Shown here one piece after another: positions 1 to 9,368 of a stretch of 64,000 nt of DNA; position 1 is the stretch's first letter; every line of letters starts with the position of its first letter. The translations under genes were made by a program, and so were the position numbers. The DNA is from JAHFRG01 sp035624615 (GTDB lineage: Bacteria > Pseudomonadota > Gammaproteobacteria > Burkholderiales > JAHFRG01). The notes beneath the pieces are model-generated. The model ran no database searches, was not told the origin of the DNA, and was given only the letters and a program-made list of their open reading frames with translations. Location: NCBI GenBank assembly GCA_035624615.1, contig DASPRE010000054.1, positions 1 to 64,000 of the forward strand. The letters are read 5' to 3'.

Positions 1-570
1 TCCTACCTTCAGGCTTGGCCGAGCAATCGGCAGTATAACGCGTTCGACGCGGCTGGAAATCCAGTGACAAACAGTTTCAGCGGCAACAGCCGCCTGTTGA
101 TTGGCGATTTCGTCCTGAAATGGGCACCGCACGGCAACTCCACAAGCACCAATTTTAAGGTGCAGGGCGAGTATATGTACCGCATCGAAAAAGGAATACT
201 TGATTTCAACTCTGTCAGCACAACGCCGGTTCCCGGCCCGTATAGTTCCTATCAGTCTGGCTGGTATCTGCAGGGCGTCTACCAGTTTATGCCGCGTTGG
301 CGAATTGGCCTACGGCGCGATCAGTTGTCATCTGGAACAGTGAATGTCGGCCAGGTGCAATACGGCATACTGCCCCCGCAGGATTTCCCCATACTGCTTG
401 GCTACACCCCCAAGCGCAGTACGGTTATGTTTGATTACAGCCCCAGTGAATTTTCCCGCTTCCGGTTGCAATACGCATACGACCAATCCCGGCCCAATGG
501 AGTCGACGACAATGAATGGACGCTGCAATACATCTTCAGCTTGGGCTCGCACGGCGCGCATACCTTCTAA
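1..570 (+). CDS. Outer-membrane beta-barrel protein, C-terminal part
   Basis: The frame is open from the first base with no start in the window, so about 189 C-terminal residues are visible. Alternating polar and aromatic stretches (WYLQGVYQF, RWRIGLRR, RFRLQYAYDQ, EWTLQYIFSLG) look like amphipathic membrane strands, and the chain ends in Phe, the usual C-terminal signal for BAM-assembled barrels. It stops 30 bases before the ZnuA-like gene on the same strand, so co-transcription is likely and a role as outer-membrane channel for the same metal is an inference. The exact family cannot be named from this fragment. Confidence 0.75.
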   Translation, partial: SYLQAWPSNRQYNAFDAAGNPVTNSFSGNSRLLIGDFVLKWAPHGNSTSTNFKVQGEYMYRIEKGILDFNSVSTTPVPGPYSSYQSGWYLQGVYQFMPRWRIGLRRDQLSSGTVNVGQVQYGILPPQDFPILLGYTPKRSTVMFDYSPSEFSRFRLQYAYDQSRPNGVDDNEWTLQYIFSLGSHGAHTF

Positions 571-600
571 GCGGAAACACGAATAATGAAAGGACATGCA

Positions 601-1506
601 ATGAAAAAGTCTCTCGAATTATTAACCATGGTGCTGCTGCTCGTCGGATATCCGAACGCAAACGCGGCGCTCAACGTTTTGGCGTGCGAGCCAGAATGGG
701 GAGCGCTGACACAGGAATTAGGCGGAGAAAAGGTCAGCGTATACTCGGCAACGAACGCGCTGCAAGACGCGCATCACATTGAAGCGCGCCCGAGCCTGCT
801 CGCCAAGGCCCGCAACGCGGACCTGGTGATCTGCACCGGTGCGGAACTCGAGATCGGCTGGCTGCCGTTGCTGCTGAGCCAGTCCGGTAACGGCAAAATC
901 CAGCCGGGTACGCCTGGCTATTTAGAAGCATCGAATTTCGTGACGAAGCTTGAGGTACCCAAGCAGCTCGACCGTGCGCAAGGCGACATCCATCCTGCGG
1001 GCAATCCGCACATACACCTCGATCCGCGCAACATTGCCAAAGTAGCGGAGGTTCTCACTGAACATCTGTCGCAACTTGATCCGGCAAACGCAACGACTTA
1101 CCAGGCTCGAGGGAAAGCGTTTCAAGAACGCTGGCAAGCAGCAATTCAGCGCTGGGAACAAGAAGCGGCGCCACTCAAAGGAGTTCCGGTCATTACCCAC
1201 CACAAGGATATGACTTATTTGATCTACTGGCTCAGCATGCGTGAAGTCGGTAACCTTGAGCCCAAGCCCGGCTTGCCGCCGACTGCCGGACATCTGGCTG
1301 AGCTCTTTTCTGACATGCAACGCGAGCCCGCGAAAATGATTCTGCGCACGCCTTTTCAGGACCCTAGGCCCTCCGAGTCGCTCGCAAGCCGTGCAAAAAT
1401 TCCCGCGGTCGTGTTGCCGTATACTGTCGGCGGGGACGACCAGGCCAAAGATTTGTACAGTCTGTTCGACGATACGATTAAACGTTTGCTGCAGGCGGAC
1501 AAATGA
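601..1506 (+). CDS. Metal (probably zinc) ABC transporter substrate-binding protein, ZnuA-like
   Basis: Periplasmic solute-binding protein of the cluster 9 metal ABC family. The ATG at 601 is chosen over one at 586 because AAAGGA precedes it at good spacing and it begins a clean signal peptide (MKKSLELL..., processed near ANAA). The mature chain has the family's ordered metal-ligand regions: a His pair near DAHHIEARP, the GNPHIHLDPRN segment, THHKDMTYL and a C-terminal acidic part. The His-rich acidic loop of classical ZnuA is short or missing. The stop overlaps the start of the permease gene by four bases. Zinc is the likely substrate, but manganese binders of the same fold cannot be excluded. 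Confidence 0.85.
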   Translation: MKKSLELLTMVLLLVGYPNANAALNVLACEPEWGALTQELGGEKVSVYSATNALQDAHHIEARPSLLAKARNADLVICTGAELEIGWLPLLLSQSGNGKIQPGTPGYLEASNFVTKLEVPKQLDRAQGDIHPAGNPHIHLDPRNIAKVAEVLTEHLSQLDPANATTYQARGKAFQERWQAAIQRWEQEAAPLKGVPVITHHKDMTYLIYWLSMREVGNLEPKPGLPPTAGHLAELFSDMQREPAKMILRTPFQDPRPSESLASRAKIPAVVLPYTVGGDDQAKDLYSLFDDTIKRLLQADK

Positions 1507-2267
1507 ACTTCAGCGCACTCGATCTCAGCATACTTGTACCGGCGTTCCTCGCGGGGCTGCTGGTTCTCGCGACCCATGTGCCGCTCGGCATTCAGGTATT
1601 GAAGCGCGGAATCGTATTCATAGATCTGGCGATTGCGCAAATCGCCGGGCTGGGTGTGATCGCAGCGGATTTCATGGGCTTCGAGCCGCGAGGCTTCGCG
1701 GTTCAGATTGCTGCGGTGAGCGCTGCTCTATGTGGCTCGCTGTTGCTCACCTGGACCGAGCGGCGTTGGCCTGAGGTACAGGAAGCACTCATCGGGGTGT
1801 TATTCGTACTCGGCGCCACAGGCGGCATATTGCTGCTTGCCGACAATCCGCATGGCGGAGAGCATTTGAAGGATTTGCTGGTTGGACAGATATTGTGGGT
1901 GAGCTTCGCTCAATTAACTCCGGTGGCGGTATTGACAGCGATAATATGCGTCCTTTGGTTCAGGTACGAACAAAGACTTGGACACACCGGTTTCTATCTG
2001 CTGTTTGCGATTTCGGTCACGGCTTCAGTGCAATTAGTAGGTATTTATCTGGTGTTTGCCAGTTTGATCGTTCCAGCCTTGGCTACACGTAACTACACGC
2101 GCCGTCGACTTGCTGCCAGCTACGCACTGGGCGCCGCAGGATATGCAATCGGTCTCGTGTTTTCCGCTCTGCTCGATTTGCCGTCTGGCGCGGTGCTGGT
2201 GTGGGCGCTAACCGCGCTGGGAATTCTTTTTTACGCGCTCCAGGGTAAATCTAAAGTAAACCGCTGA
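1503..2267 (+). CDS. Metal ABC transporter permease, ZnuB-like
   Basis: Integral membrane permease of the ABC-3 family, 254 residues, which should form a dimeric channel with a ZnuA/MntA-type binding protein. Hydrophobic helices fill the chain (for example LLVLATHVPLGIQVL, LIGVLFVLGATGGILLL, FYLLFAISVTASVQLVGIYLVF), and the motif FIDLAIAQIAGLG matches the family's cytoplasmic coupling region. Its ATG overlaps the binding-protein stop (ATGA), showing translational coupling. No ATP-binding subunit follows; it must lie upstream of the window or elsewhere. Confidence 0.87.
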   Translation: MNFSALDLSILVPAFLAGLLVLATHVPLGIQVLKRGIVFIDLAIAQIAGLGVIAADFMGFEPRGFAVQIAAVSAALCGSLLLTWTERRWPEVQEALIGVLFVLGATGGILLLADNPHGGEHLKDLLVGQILWVSFAQLTPVAVLTAIICVLWFRYEQRLGHTGFYLLFAISVTASVQLVGIYLVFASLIVPALATRNYTRRRLAASYALGAAGYAIGLVFSALLDLPSGAVLVWALTALGILFYALQGKSKVNR

Positions 2268-2277
2268 CCGGGTTTAA

Positions 2278-2306
2278 TTGCGAGGACCCCACCCGTATGC
2301 TATAAG
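2278..2306 (+). promoter_or_regulatory. Predicted sigma-70 promoter for the DUF2946/CopC/CopD block
   Basis: TTGCGA (2278-2283), a 17-base spacer and TATAAG (2301-2306) lie just after the permease stop. This would start a transcript near 2313 covering the DUF2946-like gene and probably the following channel, copC and copD. Consensus match only. Confidence 0.4.
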
Positions 2307-2419
2307 TCTTCCGAGTCCAGAAATCAGTTTGCCTCCAAGCCGCGAAGGGCTCGATACCGCGCGGCGAGGCTATTAATGACGCGAACGAAATGATTAGCAC
2401 TCTGTGCGGCGGTAAGGAA

Positions 2420-2836
2420 ATGGGCAAAGAAGAAACTCCCAATCCGAATAAGTTTCCCCAATCCATGTTTTATTCGTCACATCGCGCAACCTACTGGGTT
2501 GCCCTGTTTGCGGTATGGTTCAGCGCGATATCGCCCGCGCTGGCTGCGTTACGTTTCTATGGCAATTCCGAAGTTTTGGCGAATATTATCAGTGTTCAGC
2601 CGGCGGTGCACGATCCGGCCGAGCATCACCATTCCGGCGACGCCAAGTCCAAGGCACATGAAATTTATTGCTCATTCTGTCTGGATATGGCGTCGGTCCA
2701 GGTGCTGACATTGGCGTTATTAAGTTTGCCGTCGCACGAAGTTGCGACCGAGATCTCGCCAGTCGAATGCAGCGCCGAGTCGACATCCTCTTACCCTGCG
2801 CAACATCCCCGAGCACCTCCCTTTATACTCCGCTGA
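2420..2836 (+). CDS. DUF2946-like small exported protein
   Basis: A small protein with an N-terminal hydrophobic segment (YWVALFAVWFSAISPALA) that looks like a signal peptide, then a His cluster (EHHHSGD) and a CSFC motif followed by a second hydrophobic stretch. His-rich plus CxxC exported proteins of this size are typical of DUF2946, often found beside copper genes; copC and copD lie downstream. The start is uncertain: ATG codons at 2390, 2420 and 2465 are in frame, and only 2420 has a purine-rich AAGGAA directly upstream. Metal binding is inferred from the residues; no function is established. Confidence 0.6.
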   Translation: MGKEETPNPNKFPQSMFYSSHRATYWVALFAVWFSAISPALAALRFYGNSEVLANIISVQPAVHDPAEHHHSGDAKSKAHEIYCSFCLDMASVQVLTLALLSLPSHEVATEISPVECSAESTSSYPAQHPRAPPFILR

Positions 2837-2941
2837 TTTGCCCGGGCGAGCAGCCCGGATCATCGCCACGTTTCGCGCATAAGCGCAAAGTGGCGCAGCT
2901 TTTTTCCAATTTATTGGTTGAATCTTTCAGCGGGAGGCAAA

Positions 2942-3877
2942 ATGTCTTTATTGCTGCGAGTGATTTTGCTCTCAATGCCGCTGCTCCTTTTTTGCGCAAG
3001 CGAGGCTGAGGGGCATGGTTTTGCTGGCAAACGATTCTTTCCAGCCACGCTGGCGGTCGACGATCCTTTTATTTCCGATGAACTCTCACTGGAAGCGAAC
3101 CATATTCGGGAGCCCGAGCAGGTAACTAATGAGTTCTCGGTAGCTTACTCAAAGCGCATCACTCCCAACTTTGGATTGGAGTTCAACGAGACGTATCAGC
3201 ACCTGGAGCCAAGTCAAGGGGGAAGCAAGAATGGGTTTGCAAATCTAGATGTCGGCGCGAAATATCAATTTTTCTTGAGCGCTATGCACGAAACTATTCT
3301 TTCCATAGGTTTCGATGCTGAACTTGGCGGAACCGGGAGCGGTAATGTTGCCGATTCGTTCTCGACTCTCTCTCCCGGTTTCTTCTTTGGCAAGGGTTTC
3401 GGCGATTTGCCCGAGTCAATGAAGTTCCTCAGGCCATTCGCCATTACCGGAACGATCGGTCCCAATATTCCCACGCGAAACAGTAACGTGACGACCACAA
3501 TCGACCCGATAACTGGTGACATTAGCCAGGATTCGCAGCGCAACCCGACAACTTTAACCTGGGGACTTACGTTCCAATACAATCTGCAATATCTGCAATC
3601 ATTTGTTCAGGATATCGGTCTTAAAGAGCCGTTTAACCGGATGATTCCCATAGTGGAGCTGCCTCTTACCACATGCCTCAATGCAAACTGTAATGGGCAA
3701 ACGACCGGCACAGTGAATCCCGGGATTATCTGGTTCGGCAAGTACGTTCAGTTGGGCGCGGAGGCCCAGATTCCCATCAACCAGCGGACCGGAAACCATG
3801 TTGGCGTTTTATTGCAGTTGCATTTCTTCATTGACGATATATTCCCACAAAGCCTCGGGAGACCGCTGTTCCGTTGA
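2942..3877 (+). CDS. Predicted outer-membrane channel, phenol-degradation MetA-like barrel
   Basis: About 311 residues. The ATG at 2942 is preferred over 2918 because GGGAGG stands five bases before it and a clean signal peptide follows (LLLRVILLSMPLLLFCASEAEG). The mature part is made of amphipathic strand-like blocks (TNEFSVAYSKRI, FANLDVGAKYQFF, TLTWGLTFQYNLQYL, GVLLQLHFFIDD), like the transporter barrels related to the MetA pathway of phenol degradation family. It overlaps or abuts copC, so it may act in copper or other metal traffic. Substrate unknown. Confidence 0.6.
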   Translation: MSLLLRVILLSMPLLLFCASEAEGHGFAGKRFFPATLAVDDPFISDELSLEANHIREPEQVTNEFSVAYSKRITPNFGLEFNETYQHLEPSQGGSKNGFANLDVGAKYQFFLSAMHETILSIGFDAELGGTGSGNVADSFSTLSPGFFFGKGFGDLPESMKFLRPFAITGTIGPNIPTRNSNVTTTIDPITGDISQDSQRNPTTLTWGLTFQYNLQYLQSFVQDIGLKEPFNRMIPIVELPLTTCLNANCNGQTTGTVNPGIIWFGKYVQLGAEAQIPINQRTGNHVGVLLQLHFFIDDIFPQSLGRPLFR

Positions 3878-3879
3878 GC

Positions 3880-4248
3880 ATGCGTAGACTTAAATTCAAT
3901 CTATTCTTGTGCAACTTCGCTCTTGCGGCCGCAACGCCGCTGTGCGTTTTGGCTCATGCGTTTCCCGATCATTCCGAACCGCGGGTGGGCGAGATCATCA
4001 CTATTTCGCCTGCTCGTGTGCGCATCTGGTTCGATGGCGCATTGGAGCCGCTCTTCAGTACGCTGCAGGTTCGCGACGCGAGGGGCCAGCAGGTAGACCA
4101 ACGGGACGGACATGTGGATGAATCGGACAAAACGCTGCTCGAGGGCAGCTTGCCCCGACTTCCACCGGGTACCTATCGTGTCATCTGGAGCGTGGTCGCC
4201 CGTGATGGGCACCGCACCGAAGGCGACTATACATTTACTTTGCGTTAG
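3880..4248 (+). CDS. copC: CopC domain periplasmic copper-binding protein
   Basis: Small CopC-fold copper carrier of the periplasm, about 122 residues. The signal peptide (FNLFLCNFALAAATPLCVLA) would be cut before HAFPDHSEP, leaving the N-terminal His that forms the copper site in this family; the conserved C-terminal block GTYRVIWSVVARDGHRTEGDYTF supplies the later ligands. ATG at 3880 is used; a TTG at 3874 overlapping the previous stop is an alternative. It sits 11 bases before copD. High confidence in the family; whether it serves resistance or uptake is not visible. Confidence 0.88.
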   Translation: MRRLKFNLFLCNFALAAATPLCVLAHAFPDHSEPRVGEIITISPARVRIWFDGALEPLFSTLQVRDARGQQVDQRDGHVDESDKTLLEGSLPRLPPGTYRVIWSVVARDGHRTEGDYTFTLR

Positions 4249-4259
4249 AGGATCGGATT

Positions 4260-5315
4260 ATGTGGGTTAGTCTAGTGCACAGCGTTCCAAATCTATTCGA
4301 CCTCTTGGCACTCACCACATGCATTGGAACTTTGGCCTGCCTCCTTTGGGTGGTTCCTTGTGAGCCGAAAGAGTCGCCGATGATCCAGACTCTGTTGATA
4401 GGATTGCGCTGGCTGCTTCTTGCTTGTCTCGTGGTTCTAGTGTTGAGCAGCGCTATTGGACTGGTACAGCGCACGGCGGAAATGAGTGGCCGTCCGTACA
4501 GTAAAGTGTTTTCGATACTGCTTGCGGTGATGTTAAACAGCCATTACGGGCAGACCTGGTTAATCCGTGTTAGCGCTCTGGCAATGTTGTGGATTGGATG
4601 GTTGCTTGGTAGACGAAATTTGAAGTCGCGCGCTGTTCCTTCATTCATGCTGGTTGGCACGGTACTCATCGCCTTGACGCGGAGCGCATCAGGCCACGGC
4701 GCTGATGCAGGCGATTTGAGCGTGCCCGAGCTTATGGATTGGTTTCATCTCCTGGCAGCCTCGCTGTGGGGTGGCGGCATGGTTGCGTTTACTGCCGTCA
4801 TTTTCCCCACGTGGTTTCGCTACAAAGAGCAGAATGTCAAATTAATTGCCGACATGGCTGGACGGTTATCAACCCTCGCAGGGATTTCCCTTGCAGTAGT
4901 TTTGCTGACCGGCGCATACAATTTTTGGATTGAGGTCAGAACCTTTTCGGCACTTTGGACAACTCCTTATGGCAACATTCTCTGCATCAAGCTTTTGCTC
5001 GTGCTCGTGCTTATTATTTTGGGCGCCTCCAACCGGTATATCAGCATACCGCTGCTTAAGTGCCTTGCTGGCTATCCCCCTAGCGGTAACGGCAGGTTAC
5101 AAAGGTTTATGCTGCATTATCTTTCCCGGATTCAGCGAAACGCAGACGGGACTAGCACCGCGCTTCACTTCGCTCATAAGGTAATCGCAGAGGTGATTCT
5201 TGTGGTAGGTGTGTTGATTTGCGCCGCATTGCTAATTCATGAAACTCCGGCCAAACATCAAATCCGTACCGATCACATGACCCTCCAACCACACCTCGGG
5301 CATGAATCGAACTAA
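4260..5315 (+). CDS. copD: CopD family copper transport membrane protein
   Basis: Polytopic inner-membrane protein of about 351 residues, the usual partner of CopC. Hydrophobic helices alternate with short loops; the segment TTPYGNILCIKLLLVLVLIILGA is the family's typical block, and His residues on helix faces (SASGHGADAG, WFHLLAASLWGG) are as expected for copper handling. AGAGGA lies seven bases before the ATG. It ends the metal block; the following 143 bases hold no convincing gene. Confidence 0.87.
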   Translation: MWVSLVHSVPNLFDLLALTTCIGTLACLLWVVPCEPKESPMIQTLLIGLRWLLLACLVVLVLSSAIGLVQRTAEMSGRPYSKVFSILLAVMLNSHYGQTWLIRVSALAMLWIGWLLGRRNLKSRAVPSFMLVGTVLIALTRSASGHGADAGDLSVPELMDWFHLLAASLWGGGMVAFTAVIFPTWFRYKEQNVKLIADMAGRLSTLAGISLAVVLLTGAYNFWIEVRTFSALWTTPYGNILCIKLLLVLVLIILGASNRYISIPLLKCLAGYPPSGNGRLQRFMLHYLSRIQRNADGTSTALHFAHKVIAEVILVVGVLICAALLIHETPAKHQIRTDHMTLQPHLGHESN

Positions 5316-5458
5316 GAAGCTTCTGCTTAAATCCTCGGCGAATCGCGCAGCTGCCGAATTGTGGCCGCGCGTTCCGTCCGCCTTGGCAGCTGGAAAGTGC
5401 TTAATGAAAGGTGCGCCAATCCCAACTTTTGAATGGGACCCAGTCTTTGCTTCAATCC

Positions 5459-6370
5459 CTAGCGGATTGACAGCAACGGCTTGAAGCCGAGAGTAGCGCC
5501 GAGCCTGTCGGCAGCATGCTGCGCCTCGCTGCGGGAAACATAAGGACCCGCGTGCACCCGGAACAAACCGCCCTTGGCAAAAATGGAAAGCGTTTCGTTT
5601 GAACCGGTAAGCTGCAAGCGCAAGCGCTCCAGAAACACCTCGGCGTTGGACTTCGATGCAAACGCGCCGAGCTGCAGATAAATACCGCCCGCTTCCGCGG
5701 AGGCTGGCACAACTTGAGCGGGAACAGGCGGCGGTGGGGGATCGGGCTCGGCCGGTTTTGGCGCTTGCGCTACCAGAGTTTCGCTTCCGGGCACCACTGT
5801 TTCCACTTCAACCATGCTGCTTCCTTGAACGGCTATGCCCAGCTTGTACGCCGCCGCATAGGACAGATCTATGACTCGCCCGCCATAGAACGGCCCGCGG
5901 TCGTTGATGCGCACAATGACCGATCTATTGGTTCGCAGGCTGGTGACGCGTGCGTAACTGGGAATCGGTAAAACGGGGTGCGCTGCGGTCATGGCATACA
6001 TGTCGTAAGGCTCTCCGGACGATGTTCTCTGGCCTTGAAATTTTCTGCCATACCAGGAAGCGACGCCGCGTTCCTTGTAATGAACAAAGCGGGTCTCAGG
6101 GACAAATGTCTTTCCGAGAACAGTATATGGGCGGTTGGCGTATTTATTGAGTGGCTCGACGCGCGGTTTGGCATCGGGAAGCGAATCAAGATTCGACGGC
6201 GGATTATCGCCCGGGCCGTCGCCGAGATAATAACCGTTGCCGGGTTGTCGCTTTGGCGCGCTTCCACACGCGGCAAGAGCAAGCGCCAGAATGAAAGCAT
6301 ACAAGAAGCGAAGAGTGGAATTGACGTAGACTGACTTTTGCTTGCACTCTTCTCTTTTCACCCCGTACAC
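5459..6370 (-). CDS. rlpA: RlpA, septal ring lytic transglycosylase lipoprotein
   Basis: Cleaves peptidoglycan glycan strands lacking stem peptides and is recruited to septa. About 303 residues with a lipobox (ALALAACG), then the double-psi barrel domain (ASWYGRKFQGQRTSSGEPYDM to VRINDRGPFYGGRVIDLS, roughly residues 100-185), a Pro-rich linker and a C-terminal SPOR domain (GGIYLQLGAFASKSNAEVF to the end) that binds denuded glycans. The start is a GTG, either at 6370 or three codons later. It is the last gene of the rod-shape operon, nine bases after rodA, the usual betaproteobacterial arrangement. Confidence 0.93.
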   Translation of the reverse strand: MYGVKREECKQKSVYVNSTLRFLYAFILALALAACGSAPKRQPGNGYYLGDGPGDNPPSNLDSLPDAKPRVEPLNKYANRPYTVLGKTFVPETRFVHYKERGVASWYGRKFQGQRTSSGEPYDMYAMTAAHPVLPIPSYARVTSLRTNRSVIVRINDRGPFYGGRVIDLSYAAAYKLGIAVQGSSMVEVETVVPGSETLVAQAPKPAEPDPPPPPVPAQVVPASAEAGGIYLQLGAFASKSNAEVFLERLRLQLTGSNETLSIFAKGGLFRVHAGPYVSRSEAQHAADRLGATLGFKPLLSIR

Positions 6371-6379
6371 CCCGCAGGC

Positions 6380-7474
6380 TCAGGTTTTAACCAACTGCTT
6401 GTGCGTCTGGATGCTCATTAAAATACCTAAGCCCAGGCAGATTGTCACCAGAGCCGTTCCACCGTAGCTTACCAGTGGCAATGGGACCCCGACTACTGGC
6501 AGAATTCCGGCCACCATTGCCATGTTGACGAAAGCGTAGGTAAAGAACGTCAGCGTAATAGCCCCTGCCATGAGCCGCGCGAAAAAGGTTGAAGCATCGG
6601 ATGCGATGACCAGACCCCTGCCAATGACTAGCACGTACAGGACCAGTAGCAACAGGTTTCCAAGCAATCCGAATTCTTCGCTGAACACTGCGAACACGAA
6701 ATCAGTGTGGCGTTCCGGCAGGAATTCCAGGTGCGACTGCGTGCCATTCAACCAACCCTTTCCGGTCACACCGCCCGAGCCCACCGCAATCGTGGATTGA
6801 ATAGTGTGATACCCGGCTCCTAACGGATCGGTCGATGGATCGAGCAGCGTGAGTATTCGTTGCCGCTGGTAATCGCGCAACACTGTCCACAATACCGGCA
6901 GACTGGCGAGACCCAGTACCAGAAAGGTGACCATGATGCGCCAGCTCAATCCAGCGAGGAACAGTACGTAAAAGCCGGAAGCAGTAATAAGTATCGCGGT
7001 TCCCAAATCCGGTTGCCGCGCAATCAGAATAACCGGAACCAGCAACATCAGAGCCGCTACTACATAGTTTCTCAAGCGCAGAGCGGTTTCGTGCTTGTCG
7101 AAATACCAAGCGAGCATCATTGGCACCGCAATTTTCATGAGTTCCGCGGGTTGAATGCGGGTTACTCCAACATGCAACCAGCGCCTTGCACCGTTGACAA
7201 CCTCGCCAAACAGGGCGACTACGATCAGCAATACTATTCCCAGCACATACATCGGTATCGATAGGCGCATCAGATGCTGCGGGGGGACTTTGGATACCCC
7301 CCACATTACGGCAAGCGCAATCAACATGCTGGCAAATTGGTTAATGGTTTTGGCATGATTCTGCCCGGTGGCGCTATAGAGCACGAACAGCCCTAGCAGC
7401 ATGAGCAGACAAACTGTCCCGAGCAGGAACCCGTCAATATTGGCGGTAAGAAAACGCCACAGACGTTTAATCAT
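6380..7474 (-). CDS. rodA: RodA, SEDS peptidoglycan glycosyltransferase
   Basis: Polymerises lipid II into glycan strands in the elongasome, together with the class B PBP encoded just upstream. About 364 residues and ten hydrophobic helices; the conserved extracellular block LPERHTDFVFAVFSEEFG carries the catalytic Asp region, and the C-terminal PLVSYGGTALVTICLGLGILMS is a SEDS signature. The ATG at 7474 overlaps the mrdA stop, so it is preferred over the upstream TTG at 7495. Confidence 0.96.
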   Translation of the reverse strand: MIKRLWRFLTANIDGFLLGTVCLLMLLGLFVLYSATGQNHAKTINQFASMLIALAVMWGVSKVPPQHLMRLSIPMYVLGIVLLIVVALFGEVVNGARRWLHVGVTRIQPAELMKIAVPMMLAWYFDKHETALRLRNYVVAALMLLVPVILIARQPDLGTAILITASGFYVLFLAGLSWRIMVTFLVLGLASLPVLWTVLRDYQRQRILTLLDPSTDPLGAGYHTIQSTIAVGSGGVTGKGWLNGTQSHLEFLPERHTDFVFAVFSEEFGLLGNLLLLVLYVLVIGRGLVIASDASTFFARLMAGAITLTFFTYAFVNMAMVAGILPVVGVPLPLVSYGGTALVTICLGLGILMSIQTHKQLVKT

Positions 7475-9368
7475 TTGATTCCTGTTTCGCGGCAAGGGCT
7501 GGGAGCGGGTTTTCCGGCCGTTTGCCCAGCAGGTAAAAGTCTAAAACCTGACGCGCCAGAGGCGCTGCAGTGGCAGCGCCATGGCCGCCGTTTTCCACAA
7601 TCACGGCAAGCGCGATCTGCGGATTATCGGCTGGCGCATATGCGATGAACAGCGAATGGTCGCGCTGCCGCTCTTCGACCTTGTTCTCGTCGTATTTCTC
7701 GTTTTGTTTGAAGGCAATGACCTGCGCAGTTCCAGTCTTGCCGGCGATTGGGTAGGCGCTGTTTGCGCCGGCACGCGCCGCGGTGCCGCCCGGACCGGTC
7801 ACATCAACCAAGGCGTTTTGCACAAAAGCCAAGTTCGCTCGTTTGAAATTAAGGTTGTACAGCACCACGCTGGAAATACTTTTTAATTGGTTGGTCCTGC
7901 CGTCTTGAATATAGCGCACCAGATGCGGGCGGAAAGCGACACCGTTGTCGGCGATGATGGCAGTGGCATTGGCGAGTTGTAATGGAGTAACCAGCTCGTA
8001 GCCCTGGCCGACGCCCACGCTCACAGTATCGCCGGCAAACCATTTTTCCTTGTAACGTTTTAACTTCCATTCCTGCGAGGGCAGCAGGCCCACCCCTTCG
8101 CCTTCTACGTCAATGCCAGTCTTTTGACCCAAGCCGAACCGGCTGACGAAGTTGTGAATATTATCTATTCCAAGATCGTAGGCGAGGCCGTAGAAATAAC
8201 TGTCGCACGAAACTACCAGCGCTTTGTGTAAATCCACCACGCCGTGGCCGCCGGCTTTCCAGTCGCGGTAGTGGTGGGTGCTGCCAGGCAGGGTGAAGTA
8301 TCCTGGGTCATTAATTGTGTACTGCGGGCTACGTTTGTTGAGTTCAAGCCCAGCCAGCGCCAGGAAAGGCTTGAAAGTTGAGCCAGGTGGATATTGTCCG
8401 GTCAATGCGCGGTTAGTAAGCGGTTTGTCTGGTGAATTATTCAGCGCATCCCAGTTTTGTGGGTCAATGCCGTCGACAAATAGATTGGGATCAAAGCCTG
8501 GCTTGCTCACGAACGCCAGCACACCGCCGCTGGAGGGTTCAATCGCCACCAATGCACCTCGATAATTGCCAAATGCTTTGTCCGTGAATTCCTGAAGCCG
8601 TGCATCGAGTGTAAGGAGCAGATTGTCACCGGAAATCGGCGGGATACGGCTTAAAGTGCGGACCACCCGTCCATTGGCGTCAACTTCCACCTGCTCAAAG
8701 CCGGTCTTCCCATGCAACTGCATTTCATAGCTTTGTTCGATCCCGGATTTGCCAATGTAATCCGAGCCGCGATAGTTAGCGAGCTCCCCTTTTTCCTCCA
8801 ACCAATCCATGTCATCGTCATTGATCCTGCTGATATAGCCGACGGCATGCGAAGTCATCTCTCCAAGGGGATAATGCCGAAACAAGCGCGCTTTGATTTC
8901 AACTCCGGGGAAACGGTAGTGATTCACGGCGATCCGCGCCACTTCGACGTCATTGAGCCGTGTGCGTATCGGCAAACTTTCAACGTTTTTGCTCTCCTCC
9001 ATTACCTTGCGGAAACGCTTGCGATCCTTGGGCGTGATTTCCACCACATTAGCAAGCTGGTTGATAAGCTCCTGGAGGTTATCCACCTTGGACGGAGTAA
9101 TCTCCAACGTATAGGCGGAAAAATTATGCGCCAGCACCACGCCATTATGGTCAAGAATCAGGCCGCGGTTGGGAACGATGGGAACAATCGAAATACGGTT
9201 ATTCTCGGCGAGTGTGCTGTAATACTCGTGCTGGACCACCTGCAGGTAATAAAACCGCATAAACAACAGAAAAAACAGCAGAAGCGCGACCGCAGCGGCA
9301 ATTGCGAGTCGCAGCTTGAAATAATGGAGCTCGCGCTGGTGGTCCTTGAGTTCTATGTTGCCGTTCAT
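7467..9368 (-). CDS. mrdA: MrdA, penicillin-binding protein 2 (elongation transpeptidase)
   Basis: Class B transpeptidase that cross-links side-wall peptidoglycan with RodA. About 633 residues: a cytoplasmic tail and one TM helix (LAIAAAVALLLFFLLFMRFYYL), a pedestal domain, and the transpeptidase domain with PPGSTFKPF (SxxK), SCD in VVSCDSYFYG (SxN position) and KTGTAQ. Its start overlaps the mreD stop and its end overlaps rodA. Confidence 0.96.
   Translation of the reverse strand: MNGNIELKDHQRELHYFKLRLAIAAAVALLLFFLLFMRFYYLQVVQHEYYSTLAENNRISIVPIVPNRGLILDHNGVVLAHNFSAYTLEITPSKVDNLQELINQLANVVEITPKDRKRFRKVMEESKNVESLPIRTRLNDVEVARIAVNHYRFPGVEIKARLFRHYPLGEMTSHAVGYISRINDDDMDWLEEKGELANYRGSDYIGKSGIEQSYEMQLHGKTGFEQVEVDANGRVVRTLSRIPPISGDNLLLTLDARLQEFTDKAFGNYRGALVAIEPSSGGVLAFVSKPGFDPNLFVDGIDPQNWDALNNSPDKPLTNRALTGQYPPGSTFKPFLALAGLELNKRSPQYTINDPGYFTLPGSTHHYRDWKAGGHGVVDLHKALVVSCDSYFYGLAYDLGIDNIHNFVSRFGLGQKTGIDVEGEGVGLLPSQEWKLKRYKEKWFAGDTVSVGVGQGYELVTPLQLANATAIIADNGVAFRPHLVRYIQDGRTNQLKSISSVVLYNLNFKRANLAFVQNALVDVTGPGGTAARAGANSAYPIAGKTGTAQVIAFKQNEKYDENKVEERQRDHSLFIAYAPADNPQIALAVIVENGGHGAATAAPLARQVLDFYLLGKRPENPLPALAAKQESND

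Noticed and set aside
5302..5484. A 60-codon plus-strand frame after copD
   Set aside because: It starts inside copD, runs into the rlpA 3' end on the other strand, has no ribosome site and no recognisable sequence features.
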